DNA of 64,000 bases, taken from NCBI GenBank assembly GCA_001544655.2, contig FCOD02000005.1, positions 248,001 to 312,000 on the forward strand. Direction: 5' to 3'. Of this stretch, positions 1 through 8,066 are shown piece by piece. The notes beneath the pieces were generated by a model. It did no database searches and was not told the origin of the DNA. It saw nothing but the letters and a program-made list of their open reading frames with translations. Source of the DNA: Caballeronia turbans. Its GTDB lineage: Bacteria; Pseudomonadota; Gammaproteobacteria; Burkholderiales; Burkholderiaceae. The position numbers and the translations under genes were made by a program. Numbering within the stretch: position 1 is the stretch's first letter; every line of letters begins with the position of its first letter.

Positions 1-142
1 AGGACTGCGCGCCGAAATGATCTTCGAGCGCTTCGACGGAAATGGCGCATGGCACGCGCCGGCCGTCGACGATCGCGGCGAACTCGACGGTCAGATTGGC
101 ATCGCGGTAATCGGGCGCGTCCGGGAGGAAACGAATATCCAT
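1..142 (-). CDS. DUF1488 family protein (3' end outside window)
   Basis: The reverse strand encodes an N-terminal fragment of 47 codons that runs off the left edge of the window. It begins MDIRFLPDAPDYRD and contains the segment VDGRRVPCAISVEALEDHFG. This pattern (an early Y, then V-x-F-x-A, then C-x-IS-x-EAL-x-DHFG) is what I know from the small DUF1488 proteins, whose function is unknown. The start is the only ATG in the frame near the conserved N-terminus. The facing forward-strand reading frame is a shadow. Function cannot be assigned from sequence. Confidence 0.7.
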   Translation of the reverse strand, partial: MDIRFLPDAPDYRDANLTVEFAAIVDGRRVPCAISVEALEDHFGAQS

Positions 143-327
143 GATTGTCTCGTTGCTGATGCGTGGCGACCGGTGGGAGAGCATTGGGTCGGGGGCCACG
201 CGAAGACGTTCAAGCGCTTATCGCTCCATTCGATGCGAGCACGTTGACTGCGCCGCCCACGCTCGCACGAATCGATTCGGCGATATGGTAACCGCGGTCG
301 CGCCGCGCGGTCCAGCGCCCGTGCCGT

Positions 328-681
328 TCACGCGGCAAGAACGCTTTCGTCGATATCCACGACGAGCAGCGAACTCGCCCGAGGATCGGCATAGTTGAAA
401 TCGAGCAGCCGGCTCATCTCGCGCACGCGCTCGCATACGCGTTGCCGCGCTTTCTCCGATAAGTGCGGATAGTCGCGCAGCACGTGCGCGTCGAAGCGAT
501 AGTGCACGCCCCAGGCGATGTTGCCCGGATGATTCGCGACGCCGCTCGTACGCCAACTCACGAAAAGCGCGGGCGTCGGCTCGAGACCGATTTCCGCGAC
601 ATCCGCGCCGCTCGGAAAAAGGTCGATCAGGCAATTCGCGACGTCGTGCAGCACCATGTGTCGCAGGTGGACGGGACGCAT
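328..681 (-). CDS. Conserved hypothetical protein, 117 aa
   Basis: I do not recognise this protein firmly; it may belong to DUF3022, a small Burkholderia family, but I cannot verify that here. It is soluble, with no signal peptide or membrane segment, and ends in an acidic stretch with LLVVDIDESVLAA. Its ATG overlaps the TAA of the upstream gene (681-947) by one base (TAATG), so the two are probably translationally coupled and made together. The frame keeps the GC-rich third-position bias of neighbouring real genes. Confidence 0.6.
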   Translation of the reverse strand: MRPVHLRHMVLHDVANCLIDLFPSGADVAEIGLEPTPALFVSWRTSGVANHPGNIAWGVHYRFDAHVLRDYPHLSEKARQRVCERVREMSRLLDFNYADPRASSLLVVDIDESVLAA

Positions 682-947
682 TATGTCGCTTGCAGCAAGC
701 GGTCGATGTAGTCGCGCGCGGCCTGCTCCACATGCGCGAGGGCCCCGCTCTCGGTTGCGAAGCGCCGCTCGGGTCCGAGATCGACGAGCGCCTCGAAGCG
801 ATGCACGTCATCCGGTCCGCCGCGCGCCAGACTGACCGAACCGACATAGATCGGCGCACCGCCGTCCTGTTCGCCGTGAGCCCGTACGAGCCGCGCCGAG
901 GCGCTGATGTAATACCCGCGATATGGCCCCGTGACTCTTTCCGCCAT
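681..947 (-). CDS. Small conserved hypothetical protein, 88 aa
   Basis: The protein starts MAERVTGPYRGYYISASARL. The frame extends upstream to 1064, but the ATG at 947 is preceded on the reverse strand by a purine-rich GAGGGGGAAG stretch, a good ribosome binding site, so I chose it. The sequence suggests a small beta-rich soluble domain with a C-terminal helix (ALAHVEQAARDYIDRLL). It is followed with a one-base overlap by the 117-aa gene, which indicates a two-gene operon. Function unknown. Confidence 0.6.
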   Translation of the reverse strand: MAERVTGPYRGYYISASARLVRAHGEQDGGAPIYVGSVSLARGGPDDVHRFEALVDLGPERRFATESGALAHVEQAARDYIDRLLQAT

Positions 948-1261
948 GGCTTCTTCCCCCTCTTTAGCTTGCCGCGCTTTTTGCCGATTTCTCCCAGGTT
1001 CCCGGCAGGCAATTCCAACCGAAATCCCAGATGGATAAGGTGTGCGATCCGGAAAATAGTTCATCGGACAGGCACCTCCAATCGTCGATCCGCAAGCAAC
1101 GCGCCCGCGCGACCTCGCCCTGCTCGCCCGCCTCGGGCGGATAACAACCGCTTACGAGTCGCGTAAGCCGCGTGTGGGACAATGCCTATCTCAAAAAATG
1201 CGCCCTCGCCGCGAAGACAAGGCCGGCGGCGCACATCGCAATTCGCTCTCACGAGGTAAAG
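948..1261. other. Intergenic region between divergent genes
   Basis: This 314-bp stretch separates the reverse-strand hypothetical from the forward-strand lipoprotein. I see no convincing gene in it. It contains the 7-bp-arm inverted repeat listed at 1150-1168, which lies about 95 bp before the lipoprotein start. Confidence 0.5.
1150..1168. repeat. Inverted repeat, possible operator
   Basis: GCTTACG (1150-1156) and CGTAAGC (1162-1168) are perfect complements separated by 5 bp. No T-run follows on either strand, so it is not a standard terminator. It sits upstream of the lipoprotein gene at 1262 and could be a regulator site. The role is inference. Confidence 0.4.
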
Positions 1262-1645
1262 ATGAAGGAACCCGGTCGGCGCATGCGCCGTATCTCCGCT
1301 CGCGCCGCACATGGCGGCGCTGTTTCGCGTGTCTTCTGGCTGCGTGCCGCCGCACTCGGCGCGGCGGTCGTCGCCGTGGCGAGTCTCGGCGCGTGCGCGT
1401 CGTCGAACGAAGCATCGCTCATCAACCTGCCCGATGGACAGACCGGCTACGCCGTCAATTGCAGCGGCGCGGACGCGGGATCGAGCTGGGCGAGCTGCTA
1501 TGTGCTCGCCGGCAAGAAATGCGGCGCGACGGGATACGACATCGTCTCAAAGGATAACGAGGAAGGCGGCCCGACCGGCGGCGGCATCACCAACGTGATA
1601 TCGGCGAACGTCAAGAACCGCTCGATGATCGTGCGCTGCAAGTAA
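1262..1645 (+). CDS. Putative small lipoprotein, 127 aa
   Basis: The frame is open from 1172, but the ATG at 1262 has a GAGG ribosome binding site about six bases upstream and gives an Arg-rich n-region followed by a hydrophobic segment (ALGAAVVAVASLGAC). The segment LGAC is a lipobox, so signal peptidase II cleavage before Cys and lipid anchoring are predicted. The mature part carries four further Cys and a Gly-rich region (GGPTGGGITN). I know of similar uncharacterised lipoproteins in Burkholderia but no function. Its stop is 21 bp from the stop of the convergent SMR gene. Confidence 0.65.
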   Translation: MKEPGRRMRRISARAAHGGAVSRVFWLRAAALGAAVVAVASLGACASSNEASLINLPDGQTGYAVNCSGADAGSSWASCYVLAGKKCGATGYDIVSKDNEEGGPTGGGITNVISANVKNRSMIVRCK

Positions 1646-1666
1646 GCACGCAGGCGATGGACCGTG

Positions 1667-2005
1667 TCAGTGTGCGCTCATCTTCGAGAACGCATTGAGC
1701 ACGACCACGCCGGCGACGATGAGGCCCATGCCGAGCATGGCGGGCAAATCCGGCGTCTGCTTGAAGAGCAGCGCCGCGACGAGCGTGATGAGCACGATGC
1801 CCGCGCCCGACCACACGGCATACACGACGCCGACGGGCAACGCGCGCAACGTCAGCGACAGCAGATAGAACGACAGCCCGTATCCGGTCACGACGATGAC
1901 CGCGGGGAGCGCGCGCGTGAAGCCATCGGAGGCGCGCAGCGCGGAGGTCGCGACGACTTCGGCGACGATCGCGATCGCGAGGAGCACATAAGCGGTTGAG
2001 CGCAT
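1667..2005 (-). CDS. emrE: Small multidrug resistance (SMR) family transporter
   Basis: The 112-aa protein is the usual SMR length and has four hydrophobic segments. It aligns by eye with EmrE: the membrane glutamate in AIVAEVVAT, the YxxSFYLLSLTL segment, and PVGVVYAVWSGAGIVLI, including the GVVYA and WSG motifs. Family members act as antiparallel dimers exchanging protons for cationic drugs or guanidinium compounds at the inner membrane. The frame extends to 2143, but MRSTAYVLL at 2005 matches the family start. The symbol is by similarity; the substrate cannot be told from sequence. Confidence 0.85.
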   Translation of the reverse strand: MRSTAYVLLAIAIVAEVVATSALRASDGFTRALPAVIVVTGYGLSFYLLSLTLRALPVGVVYAVWSGAGIVLITLVAALLFKQTPDLPAMLGMGLIVAGVVVLNAFSKMSAH

Positions 2006-2051
2006 CTTTGTTGTCGTCAGTTGTCGTGTTCGTTCGAAGATGTCGATGGCG

Positions 2052-2549
2052 TCAGTCGCGTCCGAGCGAAAGATCGCCGAAGTTCTGGCCGAGCACGGCG
2101 CAAAGCGCTTCGACGACCATCTGATGATCGTCGCGCTGCGCAAGCCCCGACACCGCGACCGAGCCGATCACGCCCGCGCCGGATACGCGCAAGGGAAACG
2201 CACCGCCGTGCGTCGCGAACTCGGCGAGATCGAGACCGTACTTGTCGGCGAGCGTCGCGCCGGCCTGCTGCAGCGTAAGACCGATCGCATAGGAACTGCG
2301 GCGAAAATGCTCGACGGTGCGCGACTTTCGCTCGACCCAACGCGCGTTGTCGGGCGTGGTGTTGTCCATCGCGGCGTAGAAGAGCTTGCGGCCGAACGTG
2401 CGCACGTCGATGACGACGGCCGCGTCGCGCGCGAGCGCCATCTCGCGCAACTGCGCGCCGATCTGCCATGCATGCTCGGCGTGAAACTGGGGGAACACCA
2501 GCGTGTGTTCCTGATGCGCGATAGCCTGCAGAACGTGTGGAATGTCCAT
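2052..2549 (-). CDS. UPF0303 / heme-degrading-domain (HbpS-like) protein
   Basis: The 165-aa product has the layout of the UPF0303 family, sharing the HbpS/GlcG-like fold. Typical segments are [35 protein letters not shown] and a C-terminal [20 protein letters not shown] that resembles the GlcG/HbpS glycine loop. The ATG at 2549 follows AAGGAG at good spacing; longer in-frame starts to 2708 lack this. The biochemical role is not established for most members, so heme degradation should not be assumed. It ends 46 bp before the SMR gene start and may be cotranscribed with it. Confidence 0.8.
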   Translation of the reverse strand: MDIPHVLQAIAHQEHTLVFPQFHAEHAWQIGAQLREMALARDAAVVIDVRTFGRKLFYAAMDNTTPDNARWVERKSRTVEHFRRSSYAIGLTLQQAGATLADKYGLDLAEFATHGGAFPLRVSGAGVIGSVAVSGLAQRDDHQMVVEALCAVLGQNFGDLSLGRD

Positions 2550-2725
2550 GAGCGAGGACTCCTTTAGCGTGCGTGGATTGGGATTGGCGTATGTGACTTC
2601 GCCGAGATTTTTGCGATTTTGACACGCGCGTGTGAAGTCGCCACGCGAGAGTCGGCCATGAACCGGTTCAATTGCGACCTGGGAGCTGGCACGCTGGACG
2701 CATCGCAATACGCGCGCGGAAAAGC

Positions 2726-2753
2726 AAAAAGCCCGGCTTGACCGGGCTTTTTG
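2726..2753 (-). terminator. Terminator after tRNA-fMet
   Basis: GCCCGG and CCGGGC arms with a five-base loop are flanked by A5 and T5, giving a stem with U-runs on both strands. On the reverse strand it lies about 20 bp after the tRNA 3' end, so it most likely ends that transcript. Confidence 0.8.
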
Positions 2754-2771
2754 CGTAATGCTGGACGGTGT

Positions 2772-2848
<77 letters not shown>

Positions 2849-2863
2849 TCCGTCGAAGAAAAG

Positions 2864-2892
2864 ATTATAAGTCCTCGCTTAGTTTGCCGCAA
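2864..2892 (-). promoter_or_regulatory. Sigma-70 promoter of tRNA-fMet
   Basis: On the reverse strand a perfect TATAAT (2864-2869) lies 17 bp downstream of TTGCGG (2887-2892). The predicted start is around 2857, just before the tRNA 5' end at 2848. The fit to consensus and the position make this the best promoter in the window. Confidence 0.8.
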
Positions 2893-3034
2893 TACCCCGT
2901 TTGCTTCGATCTTCGAAAAAGAAGAAACGAAGCTGCGTCGCAGCGTCTCGCGTCGAAGCGAAGCCCGTAGAAACACGCGTGGCATAATCGTCCGTTCGTC
3001 ATGGTCTCCATATCGACAACGGATCAAACGCGGC

Positions 3035-3415
3035 ATGCATCACTTGCGTCGGGGCATCATCGGAAAGATCAGCGGGTTCGCGGCGATATGCGCGATCCTG
3101 CTGCTCTCGCTCGCGCCCGTCGCATCGCAGGCGTTCGAACATGCGCGCATCGAATCGCTGCTCGCTTCCGTGTGCGCATCCGATGCGCAGGCATCGCGCG
3201 ATTCGCATCCAGCGAACCACCACGTCGCCGATCATCTTCAGGCATGCGCTTATTGCGATCTCATCGCGCACGCGCCAACGCCGCCGGTATCGCTCGATCG
3301 AGCTTTCTCCGCGTTTTCACCACGCGATGTATTCCCTTCCGCCCCGCTCACGGATGCGCCGCGACGCGAGTTGGTCAACGCTGCGCAACCGCGCGCCCCG
3401 CCCGCTTTCGCCTGA
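3035..3415 (+). CDS. DUF2946 family protein
   Basis: The 126-aa product has an N-terminal hydrophobic signal (AAICAILLLSLAPVASQAF) and a central motif HHVADHLQACAYC, the His-rich CxYC pattern I associate with DUF2946. Members often sit beside copper uptake and copper chaperone genes, and here CopC and PCu(A)C follow on the same strand. A periplasmic or membrane metal-related role is plausible but unproven. The start has only a weak ribosome binding site. The 114-bp gap to copC holds no gene. Confidence 0.65.
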   Translation: MHHLRRGIIGKISGFAAICAILLLSLAPVASQAFEHARIESLLASVCASDAQASRDSHPANHHVADHLQACAYCDLIAHAPTPPVSLDRAFSAFSPRDVFPSAPLTDAPRRELVNAAQPRAPPAFA

Positions 3416-3529
3416 ATCAATTTCCCATGCACGGGCTTCGTCCATCGCACAGCGCGATAGAAGTCTTTCATTCGCATGCAGCAAATATCGCCCGAAGCGT
3501 CGACTGCTTCGAGCACGCAAGGAACCATC

Positions 3530-3892
3530 ATGCTTTCATCATCGTTCAGGCGGGGCGCGCTCGCGCTGGCGTTCTTCGGCTCGACGCAACTCGCGTTCGC
3601 GCACGCATTGCCTAAGCTGCAACAGCCCGGCCCCGGCGCGACCGTCAGTGGGCCGCACGAAGTCGCGATCGACTTCGGGGAGGCGCTCGAGCCGACCTTC
3701 AGCAAGCTCATCGTCACCAATGCGCGCGGCACGCAGGTCAACACCGCGAGCTCCACCGTCGATGCCGGCAACAAAAAGCACATGAGCGTCGCGCTTCCCG
3801 ATCTCGCGCCGGGCGTCTACGAAGTGCAATGGACCGCTGTCGCGGCGGACGGTCATCGGACGCAAGGTCACTACAACTTCACCGTCAAGTGA
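3530..3892 (+). CDS. copC: Periplasmic copper-binding protein CopC
   Basis: The 120-aa precursor has a signal peptide ending in AFA, which leaves a mature protein starting [13 protein letters not shown]. The mature N-terminal His and the later DGH (in [14 protein letters not shown]) are the Cu(II) ligands known in CopC. The rest fits the CopC beta-barrel ([29 protein letters not shown]). The ATG at 3530 follows AAGGA; the frame extends to 3476 without a better start. It is 7 bp from the PCu(A)C gene, so the two are an operon for periplasmic copper handling. Confidence 0.9.
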   Translation: MLSSSFRRGALALAFFGSTQLAFAHALPKLQQPGPGATVSGPHEVAIDFGEALEPTFSKLIVTNARGTQVNTASSTVDAGNKKHMSVALPDLAPGVYEVQWTAVAADGHRTQGHYNFTVK

Positions 3893-3899
3893 GGACGAT

Positions 3900-4331
3900 A
3901 TGAAAAAAATCGCTGTACTCGTGGGCACGCTCGCCTGCGCATCGTTCGCCCAGGCCGCCACGCTCGAAGCCCGCGATTGCTGGATTCGCGCGATGCCGCC
4001 GAACCTGCCGTCATCGGGCTACTTCATCGTTACGAATAACGGCGACAAGCCCGCCACACTCACGGCCGCCGAGACCCCCGCCTTCGGCATGGCGATGATG
4101 CACAAGTCCGAGAGTAAAAACGGCACGGCGACGATGTCGCCGGTCGACTCGGTCGACGTCCCCCCGCACGGCACGCTGAGCTTCGCGCCCAAGGGCTATC
4201 ACCTGATGCTCGAAGAACCCGGCAAGCCGCTCAAGGTAGGCTCGACGATTCCCCTCACCCTTTCGTTCGCGGACAAATCCACGCTCAACGCGAACTGCGA
4301 AGTGAAGTCGCCGGCGACGGTCGGTCATTGA
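3900..4331 (+). CDS. PCu(A)C copper chaperone (DUF461)
   Basis: The 143-aa precursor has a clear signal peptide ([19 protein letters not shown]). The family copper site H(M)x10Mx21HxM is visible as [15 protein letters not shown] followed by GYHLML. Such proteins bind Cu(I) in the periplasm and help metallate the CuA site of cytochrome c oxidase together with Sco proteins. It follows copC directly and is closed by a strong terminator, so it is the last gene of the copper operon. No oxidase or Sco gene is in the window. Confidence 0.9.
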   Translation: MKKIAVLVGTLACASFAQAATLEARDCWIRAMPPNLPSSGYFIVTNNGDKPATLTAAETPAFGMAMMHKSESKNGTATMSPVDSVDVPPHGTLSFAPKGYHLMLEEPGKPLKVGSTIPLTLSFADKSTLNANCEVKSPATVGH

Positions 4332-4362
4332 GATCACGCAGCTCACGCTTCTTAAAAACAAA

Positions 4363-4395
4363 GCGCGCCGGATTTGCAGCCCGGCGCGCTTTTTT
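4363..4395. terminator. Rho-independent terminator after the copper operon
   Basis: GCGCGCCGG (4363-4371) pairs with CCGGCGCGC (4381-4389) around a 9-base loop and is followed by T6 on the forward strand. It lies between the convergent copper operon and the PBP1A gene and may serve both. Confidence 0.85.
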
Positions 4396-4415
4396 AGCGG
4401 CTACACAGCATTACT

Positions 4416-6962
4416 TCACGGCCTGCTGAACATGTCCATGATCTGCTTGCGTTCGTCGGTCGTGACTTGCGGCGTTGGGGGCGCCTGCATGCCCGCCGGT
4501 CCCACGCCGCCCATCGTGGTCGCATCGCCCGCCATGGGGTTGGTGTTATCCAGTCCGATGCTCGCGACGAAGCCGGCGCCCGGCGTGCGGTCGGCATAGA
4601 ACAACTCGCCGTCGACGGTCGTAATGCCATCGGGCTTCGCCATCTGCTCCTGCGGAATACCCCGCAGCGCGCGTCCCATGTATTCGACCCAGATCGGCAA
4701 CGCGAGCTGCGCGCCGAACTCGCGGCTGCCGAGCGTCTTGGGCTGGTCATAGCCCATCCACGCGACCGCGACGAGTTGCTTCTGATACCCGGCGAACCAG
4801 CCATCCTTCGCGTCGTTGGTCGTGCCGGTCTTGCCTTGCAGGTCGTTGCGCTTCAGGACGTTGGTGCCCGAGCCCGTGCCCTGCGTCGCGACCGTATGCA
4901 GCAGGCTGTTCATGATGTACGCGTTGCGCGGCTCGAGCGTCTGCGGTGCGTTGCTGCCGGCCGTGAGCGGATTCGCGCGCGAGATCACGGTGCCGCGCGC
5001 ATCGGCGACATCGGCGATGAGATAAGGATTGATGCGATAGCCGCCGTTCGCAAACACCGAATACGCGCCGCTCAGTTGCAAAGGCGTGACGAGCCCGGCG
5101 CCGAGCGCAAGCGGCAGATAAGGCGGCGTCTTGTCCTTGTCGAAACCGAACTTCTGTGTGACGAAGTCCTGCGCGTAGCCCGTGCCGATATACGACAGGA
5201 TGCGGATCGACACCAGGTTCTTCGACTTCTGCAGGCCGGTGCGCATCGACATCGGGCCGTCCGGCTGGTCGTCGTCCTTCGGTTCCCACGCGTCGCCGCC
5301 GCCCGCCGCGGGGAAGTACAGCGGCGCATCGTTGATGATGGTCGCCGGTCCGAGACCCTTGTCGAGCGCCGCCGAATAGATGAACGGCTTGAAGCTCGAG
5401 CCCGGCTGGCGCCAAGCCTGCGTGACGTGATTGAACTTGTTCTTGTTGAAGTCGAAGCCGCCGACGAGCGCGCGGATCGCACCGTCCTGCGGCGTCATCG
5501 ACACGAGCGCGCCCTCGACCTGCGGCAGTTGCGTGAGCTGCCAGTTGCCCTTGTCGTCCTTCGCGAGGCGCACGATCGAGCCCGGCTTGATCGCAAGCGC
5601 CTTCGTCGCGTTGCTGCGCAGCCCCGCCGCCACAAAGCGCAGGCCTTCGCCGGAAATGGTCGCGGTATCGCCGCCGACGAACTGCGCCGTCACCTGCTTC
5701 GGGCTCGCGCTCGTCACGACCGCCGCAACGAGCTCGCCGTTGTCCGGATGTTCGACGAGCGCGTCTTCGATCGCCTCGGCGCGGTCGTCCGCGTTCGACG
5801 GCAGATTGATGTTGCCCTCCGGGCCACGATAGCCATGCCGGCGCTCGTAATCCATCACGCCCTTGCGCACGGCCTTGTAGGCGGCGTCCTGATCGGCGGA
5901 ATCGATGGTCGTCGTCACCGTGAGGCCGCGCGTATAGGTCTCTTCCTTGTACTGCGCGTACATCATCTGCCGCACCATTTCCGCGACGTATTCCGCATGC
6001 ACGCCGTACTCGGTGCCCGCGGACTTCGTGCGAATATCCTCGGCGATCGCCTGATCGTACTGCTCGCGCGTGATGAAGTTCAGGTCCAGCATGCGCTTGA
6101 GAATGTATTGCTGGCGCACCTTCGCGCGCTTCGGATTGACGACCGGGTTATACGCAGACGGCGCTTTCGGCAGGCCCGCGAGCATCGCCGCTTCGGCGAG
6201 CGTGATGTCCTTCAGATCCTTGCCGAAGTACACGCGCGCCGCAGCCGAAAACCCGTAGGCGCGCTCGCCGAGATAAATCTGGTTCATGTACAGCTCGAGG
6301 ATCTGATCTTTCGTCAGCGCGCGCTCGATCTTGTACGCGAGCAGCATCTCGTAGATCTTGCGCGTGTAGGTCTTCTCGCTTGACAGGAAGAAGTTGCGCG
6401 CGACCTGCATCGTGATCGTGCTCGCGCCCTGCGATGCGCCGCCGTGCGTCAGATCGGTCACGCCCGCGCGCAGAATCCCGACGAAGTCGACGCCGCCATG
6501 ATCGTAGAAGCGGTAATCCTCGATCGCGAGGACGGCCTTCTTCATCTGGTCGGGAATGTCCTGGAAGCGCACGAGGCTGCGCCGTTCCTCGCCGAACTCG
6601 CCGATCAGCACGTGATCCGCGGTGTAGACGCGCAGCGGCACCTTCGGCCGATAGTCGATGAGCGCATTGAGCGACGGCAGGTTCGGCCCCATGACGACGA
6701 GCGCATAACCGACGATGAGCGCGCCGATCACCACGCCGATCGCGGCGAGGCCCGCAAACCAGAGCGCGATGCGCGCGAAGGGCGAACGCCCTCGCCCGTC
6801 GCCGTTACGATCGTTGCGGCCGCCGCGGCCATTTCCGCCGTTACGTCCGCCGCCGTCGCGGCCGCCCGAGTCATTGCGTGAGTCGTTGCGAGAGTCGTTC
6901 CAGCGGGGCTCGCGATCGTATCGCGAAGACTTCGATGAGTCGGGTCGTTTGATGATAGGCAT
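4416..6962 (-). CDS. mrcA: Penicillin-binding protein 1A (bifunctional transglycosylase/transpeptidase)
   Basis: The 848-aa class A PBP polymerises and cross-links peptidoglycan in the periplasm. One membrane span lies at about residues 62-91. The GT51 motif EDYRFYDHGGVDF places the catalytic Glu at 148, and QGASTITMQVARN follows. The transpeptidase SxxK (GSSFKP) is near residue 520 and GKTGTTND near 705-710. Length matches E. coli PBP1a. The cytoplasmic tail (about residues 15-60) is unusual: an Arg/Asn/Asp/Gly-rich low-complexity stretch. The gene stands alone, not beside pil genes, so it may be the second PBP1A paralogue of the genome; that is inference. Confidence 0.93.
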   Translation of the reverse strand: MPIIKRPDSSKSSRYDREPRWNDSRNDSRNDSGGRDGGGRNGGNGRGGRNDRNGDGRGRSPFARIALWFAGLAAIGVVIGALIVGYALVVMGPNLPSLNALIDYRPKVPLRVYTADHVLIGEFGEERRSLVRFQDIPDQMKKAVLAIEDYRFYDHGGVDFVGILRAGVTDLTHGGASQGASTITMQVARNFFLSSEKTYTRKIYEMLLAYKIERALTKDQILELYMNQIYLGERAYGFSAAARVYFGKDLKDITLAEAAMLAGLPKAPSAYNPVVNPKRAKVRQQYILKRMLDLNFITREQYDQAIAEDIRTKSAGTEYGVHAEYVAEMVRQMMYAQYKEETYTRGLTVTTTIDSADQDAAYKAVRKGVMDYERRHGYRGPEGNINLPSNADDRAEAIEDALVEHPDNGELVAAVVTSASPKQVTAQFVGGDTATISGEGLRFVAAGLRSNATKALAIKPGSIVRLAKDDKGNWQLTQLPQVEGALVSMTPQDGAIRALVGGFDFNKNKFNHVTQAWRQPGSSFKPFIYSAALDKGLGPATIINDAPLYFPAAGGGDAWEPKDDDQPDGPMSMRTGLQKSKNLVSIRILSYIGTGYAQDFVTQKFGFDKDKTPPYLPLALGAGLVTPLQLSGAYSVFANGGYRINPYLIADVADARGTVISRANPLTAGSNAPQTLEPRNAYIMNSLLHTVATQGTGSGTNVLKRNDLQGKTGTTNDAKDGWFAGYQKQLVAVAWMGYDQPKTLGSREFGAQLALPIWVEYMGRALRGIPQEQMAKPDGITTVDGELFYADRTPGAGFVASIGLDNTNPMAGDATTMGGVGPAGMQAPPTPQVTTDERKQIMDMFSRP

Positions 6963-7090
6963 GTGTGGTTTGTTCAGCGTGCCTTGAAGCGCGCGCGCTG
7001 CCGGGCTGCGATGCGACGCGCCGAAGCCTCGGCGCTACTGCAAAGACGGGACGAACGAATGGGGCCGGTTTCGACCGAGAATAACTGCCC

Positions 7091-7120
7091 ATTTTAAAGA
7101 ATTCGTGCGCGCCACTACAA
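7091..7120 (-). promoter_or_regulatory. Candidate mrcA promoter
   Basis: On the reverse strand TTGTAG (7115-7120) and TAAAAT (7091-7096) are 18 bp apart, in the AT-rich part of the region upstream of mrcA. The mRNA leader would be about 120 nt. Confidence 0.4.
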
Positions 7121-7332
7121 AACCAGCGGGAATTTTTTGTAAGTAAATGCCGCGCGCCTGGCGAACGCCTGCGTATGTCGGGTTACCCACAGAAAGTGTT
7201 GAGAGCCTTGTGGACAACCGTATGAGAAAATATCCAAGTTGTTGATCGCGCGCCGTTTTTGCGCGACGCTCAAACGCGTGCGATGCGAGGTGGCTCACAC
7301 GCACGGCCGGCGCGCAAACCGATATGATGGTT

Positions 7333-7362
7333 GAGTGGATCGCGGGTTCCCCGCAACCACTC
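7333..7362. repeat. Hairpin in the leader of the ribbon-helix-helix gene
   Basis: Outer arms GAGTGG and CCACTC enclose inner arms GCGGG and CCCGC with a TTC loop. No T-run follows. It lies 90 bp before the ATG at 7452 and could be an mRNA leader structure or protein site. Confidence 0.45.
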
Positions 7363-7451
7363 GGGCGTGCCTGAGATATAGATGTCGTGCCGTTTGATGA
7401 ACCGAAGCCGCGATCTTTCCATACGATCGCCTTACTGTTTGCGAGCCGCTC

Positions 7452-7859
7452 ATGACGACCAAACCCAGCGAACGCATCGTTGTTTTCGTGACTCCCGCGC
7501 AGAAGCTGGCCATCAGCAATACAGCGGACACCCTCGGCATCAGCGTGAGCGAGCTCATGCGACGCGCGGTGCTGAACTTCAACGCGACGAGCGAGCAGAT
7601 CAAGGTGGCTGGCATCGTCGATCGTCTGCGTGCGCCGAAGGCCCCCGATCCGCTCAACGCCGCGCTGAAAAGCGTCGCCGCGAAAGCAGCCGCGCGAGAA
7701 GCCCGGGAAGCGGCGGCGAGCGCGACCAAGCGCGCCGCGCAGGCGCGCACCGTCACCCAGCCCCTTCCTGACCCCGCTTTAGCCGAAGATGAAGTCGTGC
7801 ACGACACCGATCACGACGACGATGCCTCCCTGACGGACGACACGCGTTCCGAACGCTAG
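7452..7859 (+). CDS. Ribbon-helix-helix-like DNA-binding protein with acidic tail
   Basis: Residues about 6-45 (RIVVFVTPAQKLAISNTA, then LGISVSELMRRAVLNF) look like a ribbon-helix-helix unit: a short beta strand, helix, turn with GISVSE, second helix. This resembles Arc/MetJ-type repressors and relaxosome accessory proteins. The centre (about 65-105) is Ala/Lys/Arg-rich and helical. The last 25 residues are acidic (DEVVHDTDHDDDASLTDD). No conjugation or toxin gene is nearby, so a chromosomal DNA-binding or regulatory role is more likely. Function and family are inferred from pattern only. It ends about 200 bp before the pspA gene. Confidence 0.6.
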   Translation: MTTKPSERIVVFVTPAQKLAISNTADTLGISVSELMRRAVLNFNATSEQIKVAGIVDRLRAPKAPDPLNAALKSVAAKAAAREAREAAASATKRAAQARTVTQPLPDPALAEDEVVHDTDHDDDASLTDDTRSER

Positions 7860-8066
7860 CTCTGCCCCGCTGCGGCCGCGCGCGTCGTTACACTCCTTAA
7901 CCTTCCGTTAAGGCCCGATTAAGTCACGGCATGATTTAATGAGCGGGTAAACCCGGCGTGAACGCAAGGCTCACGCCGCTTGCAATCCCGCGCGTTGCGC
8001 CTCACATTCGAGCCGCGTGGCACGCTGATGAGCGCGCACGCCGCCGTCTTCATCCAGGAGAAATAC

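Larger units (their letters stand above)
6963..7451. other. Divergent promoter region mrcA / ribbon-helix-helix gene
   Basis: This 489-bp stretch contains no gene I can support. It is AT-richer than its neighbours between about 7090 and 7250. It holds a candidate reverse promoter for mrcA (7091-7120) and a hairpin (7333-7362) before the forward gene. Two sequences one mismatch from a DnaA box (TTACCCACA near 7184 and TTGTCCACA on the reverse strand near 7212) are also present but too few to mean an origin. Confidence 0.5.

Noticed and set aside
17-247. A 76-codon forward frame at the left edge
   Set aside because: The reverse strand over the same bases encodes the DUF1488 N-terminus, which is the real gene.
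4467-6383. A 638-codon forward frame opposite mrcA
   Set aside because: Same GC-bias effect; PBP1A motifs are intact on the other strand.
7180-7220. Two DnaA-box-like sequences as an origin of replication
   Set aside because: Both deviate from consensus, only two are present, and no dnaA, dnaN, parAB or repeated iterons are nearby.
7452-7859. Reading the ribbon-helix-helix protein as a plasmid mobilisation or antitoxin protein
   Set aside because: No relaxase, toxin or other mobile gene is adjacent, and base composition matches the chromosome.
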